DNA of 64,000 bases from contig JADKHK010000007.1 of assembly GCA_016721845.1 (NCBI GenBank), forward strand, positions 1-64,000, given 5' to 3'. Shown here piece after piece: positions 1-9,405 of this stretch. The stretch comes from Lysobacterales bacterium. Its GTDB lineage: Bacteria > Pseudomonadota > Gammaproteobacteria > Xanthomonadales > Ahniellaceae. Every line of letters begins with the position of its first letter. The first letter of the stretch is position 1. The notes under the pieces are model-generated. The model searched no databases. It saw only the letters and a program-made list of their open reading frames with translations, and was not told where the DNA came from. The position numbers and the translations under genes were made by a program.

Positions 1-910
1 TGAGCGGCCGGACGTCGCGAAATTGGCTTCGACATGCCCTTCGCCCGTGAACATGTTGTAGACCGCAGTCGCGGCCTCATCGACGGTGCCGCGCCCGGAA
101 TAAAACATCTTCTTCTGGATGCGCTCGGTCTGGAACAGGGCCAATCCAATCACGGGCAATGCTGCAAGAATCAGGAGTCGGCGCAGCACTGACCAAGGCG
201 CGGGAGGGTGGCAAGGTAATGGGCGACCGGTCTTCCCGGTACGCGTATTCGACAGCACCGGCACGGCGGTCATGATCACCCACAGCAGCAAGTCGCGGTT
301 TCGGCGCATCATCACATAGCGCGTGGCGAAAGCCAACGCCAGAAACGACGCGGTGATGCTACCCGCCGCGAAGTTGGTGGTGTCGTACAACGTGCCCGAG
401 GACAGTAGTCCGGTAACGGCACCTGCTGCAGCCAGGAAGATCCAAAGAAACCAAGTAATCCAGCGGTCGATGCGCTCAAGCAGTTCGGGTGTCGACGCGC
501 AAGGTGGAAAATGCAGCGCCGACCACGAGGACGTCAACAGCATGATGCCGCTGCAGGCACCGGTTGCCTCGGCTGCCGAAAGGAGCGGTGTAGCCGATGA
601 CCCGGGCGATCCAGGGGAACCAGGCATCGACCGGAAACGTCATTCGACCGATAACTTGGTGAGCAGGTGCACCAAGGCAACCGCCAGCGGCAGCATCCAG
701 CCGAGGAAGGACGTTCCCGTTGCAGCAGGCAAAATCATTGGCAAATAACTCGCCAACAGGCCGCCGGCAAGCGCCAGCATCGGTATGAGTACGCCCGGCG
801 GCGTGGCGAAACCCGGGCGGCTGGGATCGACGTTACGACGCTGTACTTCATTCCGGACGCCGTGGTCGAAGGCGGGGGCGCAGGATGCGCGCGCGCGCGC
901 CGCGAGTCAA
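1..910 (-). CDS. O-antigen ligase/polymerase-like membrane protein, partial and frameshifted
   Basis: No single frame covers the interval, but three minus-strand frames joined end to end give a polytopic membrane protein. Its hydrophobic stretches lie at about 780-660, 560-510 and 430-100, and a late motif reads NFATSGR close to the window edge. Polytopic architecture plus an SGR-type motif resembles the Wzy_C/O-antigen ligase family. The frame changes at about 650 (a GG pair on the coding strand) and about 565 (a TTT run); each is cured by one base. The 3' end lies outside the window. The start is uncertain: a TTG near 910 or the first in-frame ATG near 780. It follows a GT2 gene in the same direction, as expected for the end of an O-antigen operon. 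The family call is tentative. Confidence 0.45.
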
Positions 911-943
911 GTGTCGGTGCGGCGTAAGGCGGCCGGCAATCGG

Positions 944-1825
944 TTAGCACTGAAAAAGGTATCCAGGCAGGGAGTTCCATGGTGACAAGCGGAGTGCCTT
1001 TCCAGCATCGCCGCGCGCTGCATGGGTTTGATCGAAACGAAGCCACATTGCCGCGCGCATCCTGTGCCACGCCGCGCGATACGCGGCAAGGCCCGGGGTG
1101 TCAGGATGATCGCCTTGCAAGGCGGCCAGCGCCCGACCGACGGAGTCGTCCGGATCAGGTCGGCGTTCAATGCCCGAGACGCGGAATATCGCCAACGCGC
1201 GGCGGTCGTAAGCCAGGGGATGTGCCAGTGCAAGTCGCGCCCAGGTCAACAAGTCTTCGCCGCTGGCAATGCCCTGGGGAAAGCCGCCTAGTGCAAGCAT
1301 CGTCGATCGGTCGACGGCAACGGCTGAACTGCATATCGGCGGGTCGGATTGCGCAGCCACGTCGAAATAGTTCGACCAAAGGCTTTGATCGGCGCTTGGC
1401 GCGGTGCGGCCGAGTTTGGCCGTGTGCGTTCCTGCGCCATCGCGCCACAACGCGTATCCCGTTCCCCACCAGCGTGCGGTCGGAAAGCGCTCGCGCAGCG
1501 CCAGCACGGCCGTCAGAAAGTCAGGTCGCCAAAGGTCGTCAGCATCGAGGAAGGCGACCACCTCGCTGGTGGCATGACTCAAGCCGGCATTGCGTGCCGA
1601 GGAGACGCCATGGTTGGGCTGCGTCACCAAACGAATGCGCGCGTCCTGCACGGTCGCTGCGCGCACCTGTTCCGGTCCGCCATCGGTCGAGCCGTCATTC
1701 ACGACCAGCAATTCCCAGTCACACATATCCTGCGCCTGCACTGACGCGATCGCCTCCAGTACCAGATCGGCCTTGTTGTAGAGCGGCATCACAACGCTCA
1801 CGGCTGGCTTGACGGCAGCACTCAC
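944..1825 (-). CDS. Family 2 glycosyltransferase
   Basis: About 293 residues. The N-terminus carries a GT-A nucleotide-sugar binding start (SVVMPLYNK), then NDGST and the metal-binding LDADD, all typical of GT2 enzymes that transfer a sugar from a nucleotide donor to a lipid-linked glycan on the cytoplasmic face. The GTG at 1825 is preferred over the ATG at 1903 because it begins just before the catalytic domain, lies a few bases after the upstream stop at 1830 and has a GGTGA purine stretch in front. The upstream ATG would overlap the previous gene by about 75 bases. It is part of the minus-strand glycan operon. The sugar specificity cannot be read from the sequence. Confidence 0.85.
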   Translation of the reverse strand: MSAAVKPAVSVVMPLYNKADLVLEAIASVQAQDMCDWELLVVNDGSTDGGPEQVRAATVQDARIRLVTQPNHGVSSARNAGLSHATSEVVAFLDADDLWRPDFLTAVLALRERFPTARWWGTGYALWRDGAGTHTAKLGRTAPSADQSLWSNYFDVAAQSDPPICSSAVAVDRSTMLALGGFPQGIASGEDLLTWARLALAHPLAYDRRALAIFRVSGIERRPDPDDSVGRALAALQGDHPDTPGLAAYRAAWHRMRAAMWLRFDQTHAARGDAGKALRLSPWNSLPGYLFQC

Positions 1826-1829
1826 CAGA

Positions 1830-4109
1830 TCACCACCCGCCGTTCCATAAGCGCGCCAGCAGCCCGACACCGAACCACGGACGCGGTCGCGGTTGCAGAT
1901 CAAGTAGGTGTAATGCGCTTTCGACGTGACGTCGAATCGAGTAGCGCTGCGCTAGGTCGTGACCAATCTCGATCCAGTCCTGACGCTCGACGTCATCGAT
2001 GGACGCGACACGCCGCAACGCTGCAGACCAGCCTCTACATCGCCGAGGGGTAACATCGTCCACGTCAAGAGGCGAGGCAAGGCGGCACGCAAGGCGCCGA
2101 CGGTGCACGAACCAAGCACCGGCAGGCCACTCTGCCATGCCTCGTTGGTAACCAAGCCCCACTGTTCGTAACTGCTGGGAACCACCAATACCCGGGCATT
2201 GAGCATCCATTGTCGTGCTGTGGCATTGCTTTGTCGGCCGAGCCCAAACGACGCGTTCGGAAATGCCAAGTTCGATCGCGAGTCGCTCCAACCCGGCCCG
2301 CTCCGGGCCGTCTCCGATCACGACCAGCCGTGGCGATTCAGGCAACAGCTTCGCCACGGCGCGCAGCACGCAGTCCAGGCCTTTGCGCGCAATCAAGCGA
2401 CCAACGAATAACAGGTCAGTGGTTGCACCTGCGAGTGTTGATCCTGCCTGCACTTCCGATTCCGCCACGGCATCCACGGCATACGCTTGCCGGTCGGCAG
2501 GAATGTTCAGCGTCTCGAAATACTGGCCATGCAGCCTCTCCGGCAGGAAGCCGCCATCGACATAGCCGTTGAACCAACGCTTGACGACGCGAGTCAAATG
2601 TCCGCGGCGGTCCGTGGCTGACCACGCATCGTCCATCTGAAACAACTTGCCGCCGTGATCCACCTTATGGTGCAAGGCACCCGCGCCTTCGGCGAACGCC
2701 GGGGCCGGCGCGAATACCGATGCAGCGCCAAGCGCGTGCAGTGCCTGCCGCACGGCGCGAGCCACGTGGCGCGCCGACAGCGTCAAGTAGTCGATATTGG
2801 GAAACAGCGTGACCACATGCGTGCCGGCGGGCATCGGAGTGTTGACCAAATCGCCATAACTGGAATCGATATTTGTCACTTCCAGTGCAAAACACGGCTG
2901 GCCGCATGCCGCCAACGCGGTGGCGAGCGCCGAGAAACGCGCGCGGTGATAGGGCAGCATCCGTTGATAGACGACAACGACGGGGGGCACAGTCACAGGA
3001 ATGGATGGCTCAGACAGGGCGGCTGCGCCCGCCAGCAGATTTCGCGCCATCGCATCGGCGCTCAGTGCGGCTGCGGTGGCCCTCGCCTGTTCGCCGAGCT
3101 GCGCGGCCAACGCGGCATCTGCAACGAGGGCGAGGCAGGCAGCCGCAAGCGTTGCTGGATCATCATTGACCCAACGACCGTTGACATCGTGGTGGACATA
3201 AATCGCCTCCGGGCTGTGATCGGTCCGGCGCGGCAGCACCACCGGCAGCCCCATCGTCATGGCATCCAGGACATTCAGCCCCGCGACGCCCGTGACGCAC
3301 AGACAGCGGCAGGCCGACAGGGCCACGAATTTGTCACGGCCGTGAAGCGGGCCGGTCAATACCAGCCAGGGCAGCGCCGCTGCACGCAGGATTGCGAGGC
3401 CGTCACCGCCACCGACGACGACGATGCGCGCTTCCGGGAGTTCGCGGCGAATCTGTTCGCCGATGAGAATGATCCACTCCGGTCGCTTGTCGCGATACCA
3501 ACTGCCCAGAAAGGCGATGCAGGGCGCGTCACCCAGCGCCCATCGCGACCGAAACTCGCGGACATCGTCATGGTCGGGGTGTAGTCCTTCCGAACCGCGT
3601 GTATCCGGCGCATTCTCGACAACGCGAAGTCGTGCCAAGGGCACACCTTCGGCCAGCATCGCGGCGCGACACTGTTCGGTGTAAAGAAGATGACCCCGCG
3701 CAATCGTCAGCAGTCGCAATCGCAATTTCGCCAACGCTCGGCTCATCGGGTTCGGCTGGAAGTTTCGGCCGTGACCCCAAGTGAGCACGGGCTTGCCAAC
3801 GAGGCGACGCAGCAACATTGCCGCGACATTGCTGAGGGTCCGAAATTGATCCGGAATGACCAGTACGTCGCAATCAAGCACCTTGCGCCAATCCAGGCGC
3901 TGCCATTCGATGCCACCCGGCAGCGCCCAAACCGGGAAACGCATGGCCCAAGCCACCCCACCGTGCGTGCCGCGCTTCGCGAAGGCTTCGGGCGGATCGG
4001 AGGTCCACAGTTCGAACGCGTCACCCGCCGCCTCGCACTGCGCGCGCATGCGGTCGAATACTACTTCGCGGTAGACAGGAACCAGGCGCTGTATCAACAC
4101 GATCTTCAT
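1830..4109 (-). CDS. Tandem GT4-GT4 glycosyltransferase, two frameshifts
   Basis: A polypeptide of about 759 residues with two consecutive GT-B (family 4) modules. The first spans roughly residues 1-385 (start MKIVLIQRLVPVYREV; late GLNVLDAMTMGLPVV). The second spans roughly 395-750 (LLFVGRLIARKGLD, then VVPSSYEQWGLVTNEAW in another frame). The frame leaves at about 2235 (GGG run) and returns at about 2028 (GG run). Removing or adding one G restores a continuous second GT domain, so the gene is probably intact in the organism. The start ATG at 4109 overlaps the upstream stop as ATGA, so translation is coupled. A two-domain enzyme could add two successive sugars. Donor and acceptor are unknown. 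Confidence 0.75.
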   Translation of the reverse strand: MKIVLIQRLVPVYREVVFDRMRAQCEAAGDAFELWTSDPPEAFAKRGTHGGVAWAMRFPVWALPGGIEWQRLDWRKVLDCDVLVIPDQFRTLSNVAAMLLRRLVGKPVLTWGHGRNFQPNPMSRALAKLRLRLLTIARGHLLYTEQCRAAMLAEGVPLARLRVVENAPDTRGSEGLHPDHDDVREFRSRWALGDAPCIAFLGSWYRDKRPEWIILIGEQIRRELPEARIVVVGGGDGLAILRAAALPWLVLTGPLHGRDKFVALSACRCLCVTGVAGLNVLDAMTMGLPVVLPRRTDHSPEAIYVHHDVNGRWVNDDPATLAAACLALVADAALAAQLGEQARATAAALSADAMARNLLAGAAALSEPSIPVTVPPVVVVYQRMLPYHRARFSALATALAACGQPCFALEVTNIDSSYGDLVNTPMPAGTHVVTLFPNIDYLTLSARHVARAVRQALHALGAASVFAPAPAFAEGAGALHHKVDHGGKLFQMDDAWSATDRRGHLTRVVKRWFNGYVDGGFLPERLHGQYFETLNIPADRQAYAVDAVAESEVQAGSTLAGATTDLLFVGRLIARKGLDCVLRAVAKLLPESPRLVVIGDGPERAGLERLAIELGISERVVWARPTKQCHSTTMDAQCPGIGGSQQLRTVGLGYQRGMAEWPAGAWFVHRRRLACRLASPLDVDDVTPRRCRGWSAALRRVASIDDVERQDWIEIGHDLAQRYSIRRHVESALHLLDLQPRPRPWFGVGLLARLWNGGW

Positions 4110-5275
4110 GGGCTGCGCAAGATGCCAATCCCCAGCGAAGCGCACAAGCGCTCGAGCGAACGGGTCAGCGCAGTCCGGCCAAAATGCTGCTCGACATGGC
4201 GGGCGCCAGCAGCGGCGAGTTGCCCGCACAACGCGGGATCGTCCAGCAACTTCGCCATGCCCTCCGCGAGCGCCGTGGGCGATTCCGGCGTCACCAGCAG
4301 GCCTGCCTGGCCGTGCACCATCAACTCCGGCAAGGCGCCAACCCGAGTCGCGACTGTGGCGACGCCGGTCGCCATGGCTTCGGCAGCGCTGAGTCCGAAT
4401 CCTTCCTCGCGGCTCGGCACCACCGCAAGATCGAAGCCGGCGAGAGCTGAGAACACCTGAGCACGTGGCATCGGCCCGGCGAAATGCACCCGTTCGGCCA
4501 TTCCAAGGTGTGCTGCCTGTTCGCGCAGCGACTGTTCCTGCGCTCCGGCGCCGACGAGCACCAGACGCAATTCTGTGCGCTGCCGAGAGAGCTGCGCGAA
4601 TGCATCCATCAACACGTCTGGGCCCTTGATCACGGCAAGCCGGCCGACGTAGCCGACCAGCCGGGTGTCCTGGGGCCATCCAGCGTGTTCTCGCCATCGC
4701 GTGGGCGCGGCACTATGCGCGGCATCGGTATCGATGGCGTTGGCGATGACCGAGACGCGCATGCGCTTTGGCGCCGACGCATCACTTCCGAACAGTCCGG
4801 ACGCCGTCGATTCCGAAACGCAGATCACTCGATCGCACCAATGTCCGGCCAGCCAGCGCAGTCGATGTTGCGCTTGGTCATCGAAATGCGTTGCTGCCAC
4901 ATGCACTGCGGCCACCAGGCGGCGCGCAAACGGTTTGGCCACGAGCAGCGGCAACAGGGTCGGCGTCAGATATTGCAGCCACACCAACGCCGGGCGCGGA
5001 CCGCGCCAGAGGGCGCGCGCCAGGGCAGCCGCCAGACGCAGTTGTGCGAACAGACCCGAACCACGCCGCAAGCCGAGCCTGCACACGCGCACTTCGGCCG
5101 CCTCGAACGCCTGCAGCATGTTCGTGTCGACCTCGTCGAAGTACACGATGACCTCGACTTCAAAACCAAGCACCCGCATCGCTCTTGCCGTCTCCAGCGT
5201 TGCCACCTCCGTACCGCCTGTGAGCAGGCAGGGGATGAGGAGAGCAATTTTGTCGGTAATGGCGAGTTCGGTCAT
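4106..5275 (-). CDS. Family 4 glycosyltransferase
   Basis: About 389 residues with a GT-B fold. The N-terminal segment has the glycine-rich LTGGTEVATLETARAM typical of GT4 acceptor domains. The C-terminal domain has VGYVGRLAVIKGPDVLMDAF and the donor-binding EEGFGLSAAEAMATGV, with the EX7E glutamates. The ATG at 5275 (MTELAITDK) is chosen because the longer ORF to 5332 adds a low-complexity Arg/Ser leader with no homology features. It ends in an ATGA overlap with the next glycosyltransferase. It probably acts on the growing lipid-linked repeat unit. No donor can be assigned. Confidence 0.87.
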   Translation of the reverse strand: MTELAITDKIALLIPCLLTGGTEVATLETARAMRVLGFEVEVIVYFDEVDTNMLQAFEAAEVRVCRLGLRRGSGLFAQLRLAAALARALWRGPRPALVWLQYLTPTLLPLLVAKPFARRLVAAVHVAATHFDDQAQHRLRWLAGHWCDRVICVSESTASGLFGSDASAPKRMRVSVIANAIDTDAAHSAAPTRWREHAGWPQDTRLVGYVGRLAVIKGPDVLMDAFAQLSRQRTELRLVLVGAGAQEQSLREQAAHLGMAERVHFAGPMPRAQVFSALAGFDLAVVPSREEGFGLSAAEAMATGVATVATRVGALPELMVHGQAGLLVTPESPTALAEGMAKLLDDPALCGQLAAAGARHVEQHFGRTALTRSLERLCASLGIGILRSP

Positions 5276-5359
5276 CCGGATACTTTGTCTTGAGCGTGCT
5301 CGAAGACTTGCTGTTTCGAAGGCTTCGAGCACGCATGCTCGCGCGTCGTCGCGAGATCG

Positions 5360-6161
5360 CTAATTCTCTTTCTTGGCAAGAAGCACCAAGGCATAGGAGA
5401 TGAAGGAGTCGAAAATCGAACCGCGCTCCTTCGCTTGACGTTCTGGTTGTCCGCGCGACGACTGGATCCTGCCCGTGAGCTTCCTGAGCACATTACGCGG
5501 TGACAGAAAGCTCACCATGCGAAGACTCGAATAGAACGAATCGCCAACAAAATAGAAATTTCGGTGACCCAATTGCTTCGAGATCGATGACAGTTCCAGT
5601 CGTGAAAACGGATATTCTTCTCCGACGGCCCATCGTCCTTGTTTTTCAAGCTTCCATTTCATCAATCGATAAGGAATGTTCCAAGCGTTCGGTACCGAAA
5701 TGATCGCCAAACCACCGGGCCGGACTAGATCAAAGTGACTCTCGATGATCTTTATTCTCTCCGGACCGGAAAAATGCTCGGCCGTTCCGAAAGACATCGC
5801 CACATCGAACTTTCCGTGGAGATCGCGAGATAGCTTCAGTGCATCCTGGAGAACATGGTCGGCATTGATGCCCTCTGAATCGAACATGTCCTTCGACTTT
5901 TCAAGAGCAACTTGAGAATAATCATATCGTCGGGCGTGCGCCCTCCATGGCCATCAGGGCAGAATATGTACCGATGCCAGCGCCGATTTCGATCGTTCTG
6001 AGGTCTCTGAATTCAGAAAATTCATGCTCAACGAATGCCTTAATCCTTCTCCAGCGGACGCCGCTCTTTTCAGATTCCCACGTATGCTTTATTCCATTTG
6101 CTGTGGATGTCGACCAGAGTGCATCCCACAACTGAGGCGAGTTTTCAGCGGCCATATGCAC
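5360..6161 (-). CDS. Class I SAM-dependent methyltransferase, one frameshift
   Basis: Two ORFs make one protein of about 266 residues. The N-terminal part has SAM motif I (IEIGAGIGTYSALMAM). The C-terminal part continues with VAMSFGTAEHFSG and the post-motif VRPGGLAIISVPNAW. The break lies in a GGG run at 5932-5934; removing one G joins EGA directly to RRYDYSQVALEKSKDM in frame. This matches a homopolymer length error. The gene lies in the less GC-rich part of the locus with two further methyltransferases. It probably methylates a sugar or its precursor, but the substrate is not evident. Confidence 0.75.
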
Positions 6162-6333
6162 TCCAGAAAAGTGAACTTCGAGCCCTGCGGGCGATCATTC
6201 CGTGATCATCCGAGTAGAGCGCTGTCGATAGGGAATTCGTCACAACTAGAGCGATACTTCGATTGGATCATCGTAGTTGATCTGATGCATATTAAGGCCT
6301 AGCACATGCATCGCTGGATCATTCGGTGATGGC

Positions 6334-7227
6334 TCAAATTGGCGATGTTTCGGTACGTTTCGACCGAGCTCGATCGAAACAGACATTGCTCTGCTTCAGA
6401 TCTGCCCAAACGCCGATGCTTGGTAACGCCACCACATTCCACGTCGACTCCAAGTTGTCATCCAAGAATCCGTCCGAGGAACGCATTCTGTAGATGGTGT
6501 AGTTGGACCCTAGCTCGGTCCGAAGCTCTTCGAGCGAGAATATGCGTCGAGTCGTCGCGTTGTACTCGATGATGAGCAGCGGCCAATGTTTGGATATGGT
6601 CGATCTCGCACCCCTAAGCGCCTCCAGCTCTCCGCCCTCAATGTCCAAGAGTGCCATGAGTGGCGAATCCACAGGGATATCCAAGACCTTGTCGAGCATG
6701 CACATCTTTACTGCGATCGAACCTTCAGTTTCGGCAGCTATTGTTGACGCGCTGGTCGGAGCATGACCGCGTGCGTCAAAGTGAACTTCACCCTCTGCAC
6801 TGCCGACTGCGGATTGGCGAACAAAAAGCGTTCCTCGCGAGAGGAGCTTTGCAGAACGCGCGAGTGCATCGCTACTGACCGGATGTGGCTCAAAGGCGAA
6901 AACGCGTGCTACCGCTGGATGCTGGGCGAATGGAATCGCGAATTCTCCAATGCTTGCCCCAACATCGACAAACGAGACGTTGAGCCGATCGCGGAGCACA
7001 CGAGCAAGAAACTGGTGCGTTTCAGGTTCATTGGCGATTCCGGCTGGAAGTAAGCAGTAACTTCGTCCGGCAGGTGGCCAGAACACAAATTTTGCGCTCG
7101 AGAACTCGAACTCGAAAGGCTCGAGCACTCGATCTGCCCACCAACCAATCGCGTACGCTCGTGTGCCGAAGGTCCGGCGAAAAAACCAGGCAAGCTTCAA
7201 CCAAGTCAAATAGAGAATTCGACGCAT
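6334..7227 (-). CDS. FkbM-family methyltransferase
   Basis: 297 residues. The core FVDVGASIGEFAIPFAQH is the SAM-binding loop. FAFEPHPVS and LLDIEGGELEALRG are the signature segments of FkbM/Methyltransf_21 enzymes, which O-methylate sugars or polyketides. The protein has a hydrophobic N-terminus (YLTWLKLAWFF) that may hold it at the membrane. It lies in a tandem row with methyltransferases at 5360 and 7411, inside the polysaccharide locus. O-methylation of a glycan residue is the likely role, by inference from family and context. Confidence 0.85.
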   Translation of the reverse strand: MRRILYLTWLKLAWFFRRTFGTRAYAIGWWADRVLEPFEFEFSSAKFVFWPPAGRSYCLLPAGIANEPETHQFLARVLRDRLNVSFVDVGASIGEFAIPFAQHPAVARVFAFEPHPVSSDALARSAKLLSRGTLFVRQSAVGSAEGEVHFDARGHAPTSASTIAAETEGSIAVKMCMLDKVLDIPVDSPLMALLDIEGGELEALRGARSTISKHWPLLIIEYNATTRRIFSLEELRTELGSNYTIYRMRSSDGFLDDNLESTWNVVALPSIGVWADLKQSNVCFDRARSKRTETSPI

Positions 7228-7410
7228 TTGGAGTACTCCAACAATGTGCTCAAAGATACTTGCTCAAAGTGAGAGAACTTCATTTAAAGTCAGAGCCGAG
7301 CGCAATTTACTGAACTTGGCCAAGCAGCCGTCCAAGACCACCTCGACAGTTACGAAACCGGTCGAATCATCGAATCAATGCGTGTCGAATATCGGCAATG
7401 CGCCATAACC

Positions 7411-8079
7411 CTAACGACTTGTCGGCGAATCCACCGCCGTTTTCGGTACATGCCTCGAAATGATCTCAAAGGGCTCAGGTAAGTTGAAAGGCGGTTTCTG
7501 TAGGTTGAGTGGGCGGAAAAAGATGATGCCGAGTTCATCGTTTACCGTTCTGGACGTGAACGTCGTCGTGAGCAGGAACTTGCTCTCTGAACTGGCGATG
7601 TTGCGCAATGCTTCACGCGCATCCTTCAGGCTGAGGTGGACAAGACAGTCCCTGCAGAACACTAGGTCGACAGAAGGAATGGTGTCTTTGACGATGTCCA
7701 ATGAGATGAATTCGCACGATGAGTTGCCGAACTTTTGGCGGTTCAAGTCGATCAGCTCGGGAACGATGTCTGCACCGGTGTAGCGAACGCCGGTTAGATC
7801 GACATGCTGCATCCAATACCAGTCGCCGCAGGGCGCATCGAGCATCGATTTGATGTTGTGCTCGCGCAGAAGCTCAGGAAGTTGGGCACGGATGGCCTCC
7901 GTCTGCTTCAGATCCGACCCGGAGCCGGACAGACTCGGGCTCGCACCGAAACCTCCGGCGCGAAAAATCTTCGAGAATTGATGTTGCCTGCTGCTCTTTA
8001 GAAATATCAAACCCTTGGTCCGATGCAAAACGTGCTTTGCGAAGCCAAGGATCTTGTTCTTCAAAAAAACGACGGACAT
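7411..8079 (-). CDS. Class I SAM-dependent methyltransferase
   Basis: 222 residues. SAM motif I reads MLDAPCGDWYWM, followed by YTGADIVPELI and LVFCRDCLVHLS, the pattern of small methyltransferases often found in O-antigen clusters. The C-terminus (RPLNLQKPPFNLPEP) is a recurrent feature of that group. The gene has lower GC content and different codon use from the flanking housekeeping DNA, in line with transfer. It is the third methyltransferase in a row in this operon. The substrate is not evident. Confidence 0.8.
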   Translation of the reverse strand: MSVVFLKNKILGFAKHVLHRTKGLIFLKSSRQHQFSKIFRAGGFGASPSLSGSGSDLKQTEAIRAQLPELLREHNIKSMLDAPCGDWYWMQHVDLTGVRYTGADIVPELIDLNRQKFGNSSCEFISLDIVKDTIPSVDLVFCRDCLVHLSLKDAREALRNIASSESKFLLTTTFTSRTVNDELGIIFFRPLNLQKPPFNLPEPFEIISRHVPKTAVDSPTSR

Positions 8080-8216
8080 GAACGTTCTCGACAGGTCAGG
8101 TGTGGCGACTGGACCACCGGTTTGTTAGCCGCCCTCGGGTCGGACTCTGCGTGCTTCCGGCGGGCGCGTAAGAATAGCGGGGTTTGTAATCACTCTGACG
8201 AACTGAGCGGATTCGC

Positions 8217-9334
8217 TCAGTGCGCCAACGCCACGCGATAAAAGTCCAGGTATCGCTGCGCGACCGTATCCCATCGAAATGTTGAAGCGTGATGGGCGCA
8301 TCGGCTGGAGAGGTGTGCGTCGGGCGCGTGTTCGAATTGACACATCAATCCGGCCATCGCATCGATATCGTCAGGCTCGACATAAGACGCGACGTCACCT
8401 CCCACCTCCATGAGCGCGCTGTTTGCACAGGTCACAACAGGCGTACCGCACGACATCGATTCGAGAACGGGAAATCCAAAGCCTTCGTAACGTGACGGAA
8501 AGATCGTCGCGGTAGCGCCTGCGTAAAGATCAGCCAGCAACGCGTCAGTTACGCCTTGCGCAACCACTATCCGGCACGAATCGATTTCTCGGGAAAATTC
8601 TTCGAGCACGAGGCGGTCGATTCCAGGCCAGACAACGATGAAATCGTGTTCGCAACCCATCGATACTGCAAGGCGAAACGCCTTTAGGGCAGAAACGGTG
8701 TTCTTGCGCCCGGTACTGCAGGATGCCGAGAGGAAATAAGGCCGCTCCAACGAAAATCGGTGTCTCACGCGTGCAGCAGCAGCAGGCTTGTCGTCAGCAC
8801 GGAATCGTGAGGCATCGACTCCCAGGGGATGACGATTACGCGCTCTGGCCGTACGCCCAGATATTCGACGATATCGCGCTTAGCACTCTCGGAAGGCGTT
8901 GCGATCAGCCTGCAAGCCTGGGCCGCTCCAGGCATCAGTTCTCGCAATGCCTGATGGCCAAGTCGGGCTTCCGGGTGCGAGAAGAAGATCGCATCGTGGA
9001 TCGTCAGAACGGTGCGTTGTGGCCGATACATGGGCCCGAGATTGTGCGGAATGTGCAGAAGATCGTGGCGGGCCATAGTCTCCAGAATCGGCAGCCCGCC
9101 GCGAACGCGGTCGAAGGTCGATCCGATCGGCCAGAGCAAGTTCTTCAGCCGGATATGGGCGAAGTCGGCCGGGACAACACCTCTGAATGTCTGCGTCAGC
9201 AGAGTGATGCAAGGGTCCGCTGGTCGCAGTGCTTCGATAGCCTTGCACAGCTCCAGCGTGCTCCGCCCGATGCCGGAGAGGTGGGTTGCTCCGGTGCGTA
9301 GCACCATACTGTTGCCATCGATCAGGACTCGCAT
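8217..9334 (-). CDS. Family 4 glycosyltransferase, one frameshift
   Basis: Two overlapping ORFs form one GT4 protein of about 372 residues. The N-terminal half (8765-9334) has GTGATHLSGIGRSTLEL-type residues and DLLHIPHNLGPMY. The C-terminal half (8217-8768) has FLSASCSTGRKN and the donor-site FPSRYEGFGFPVLESMSCG. The reading frames join if one base is added to the CCC run near 8822, giving IPWGVDASRFRADDK, the usual end of the N-terminal domain. It is probably intact in the genome. It sits between the methyltransferases and another GT4. Confidence 0.8.
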
Positions 9335-9405
9335 CGACCTAGCTTAACCCGACACCGCCAGTCATGTGCTCTGCAAGTCATTCATCAAATTGCTGACAAT
9401 TGAAG

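Noticed and set aside
2655..3584. 309-codon plus-strand ORF
   Set aside because: It is antisense to the tandem glycosyltransferase and has no domain signature.
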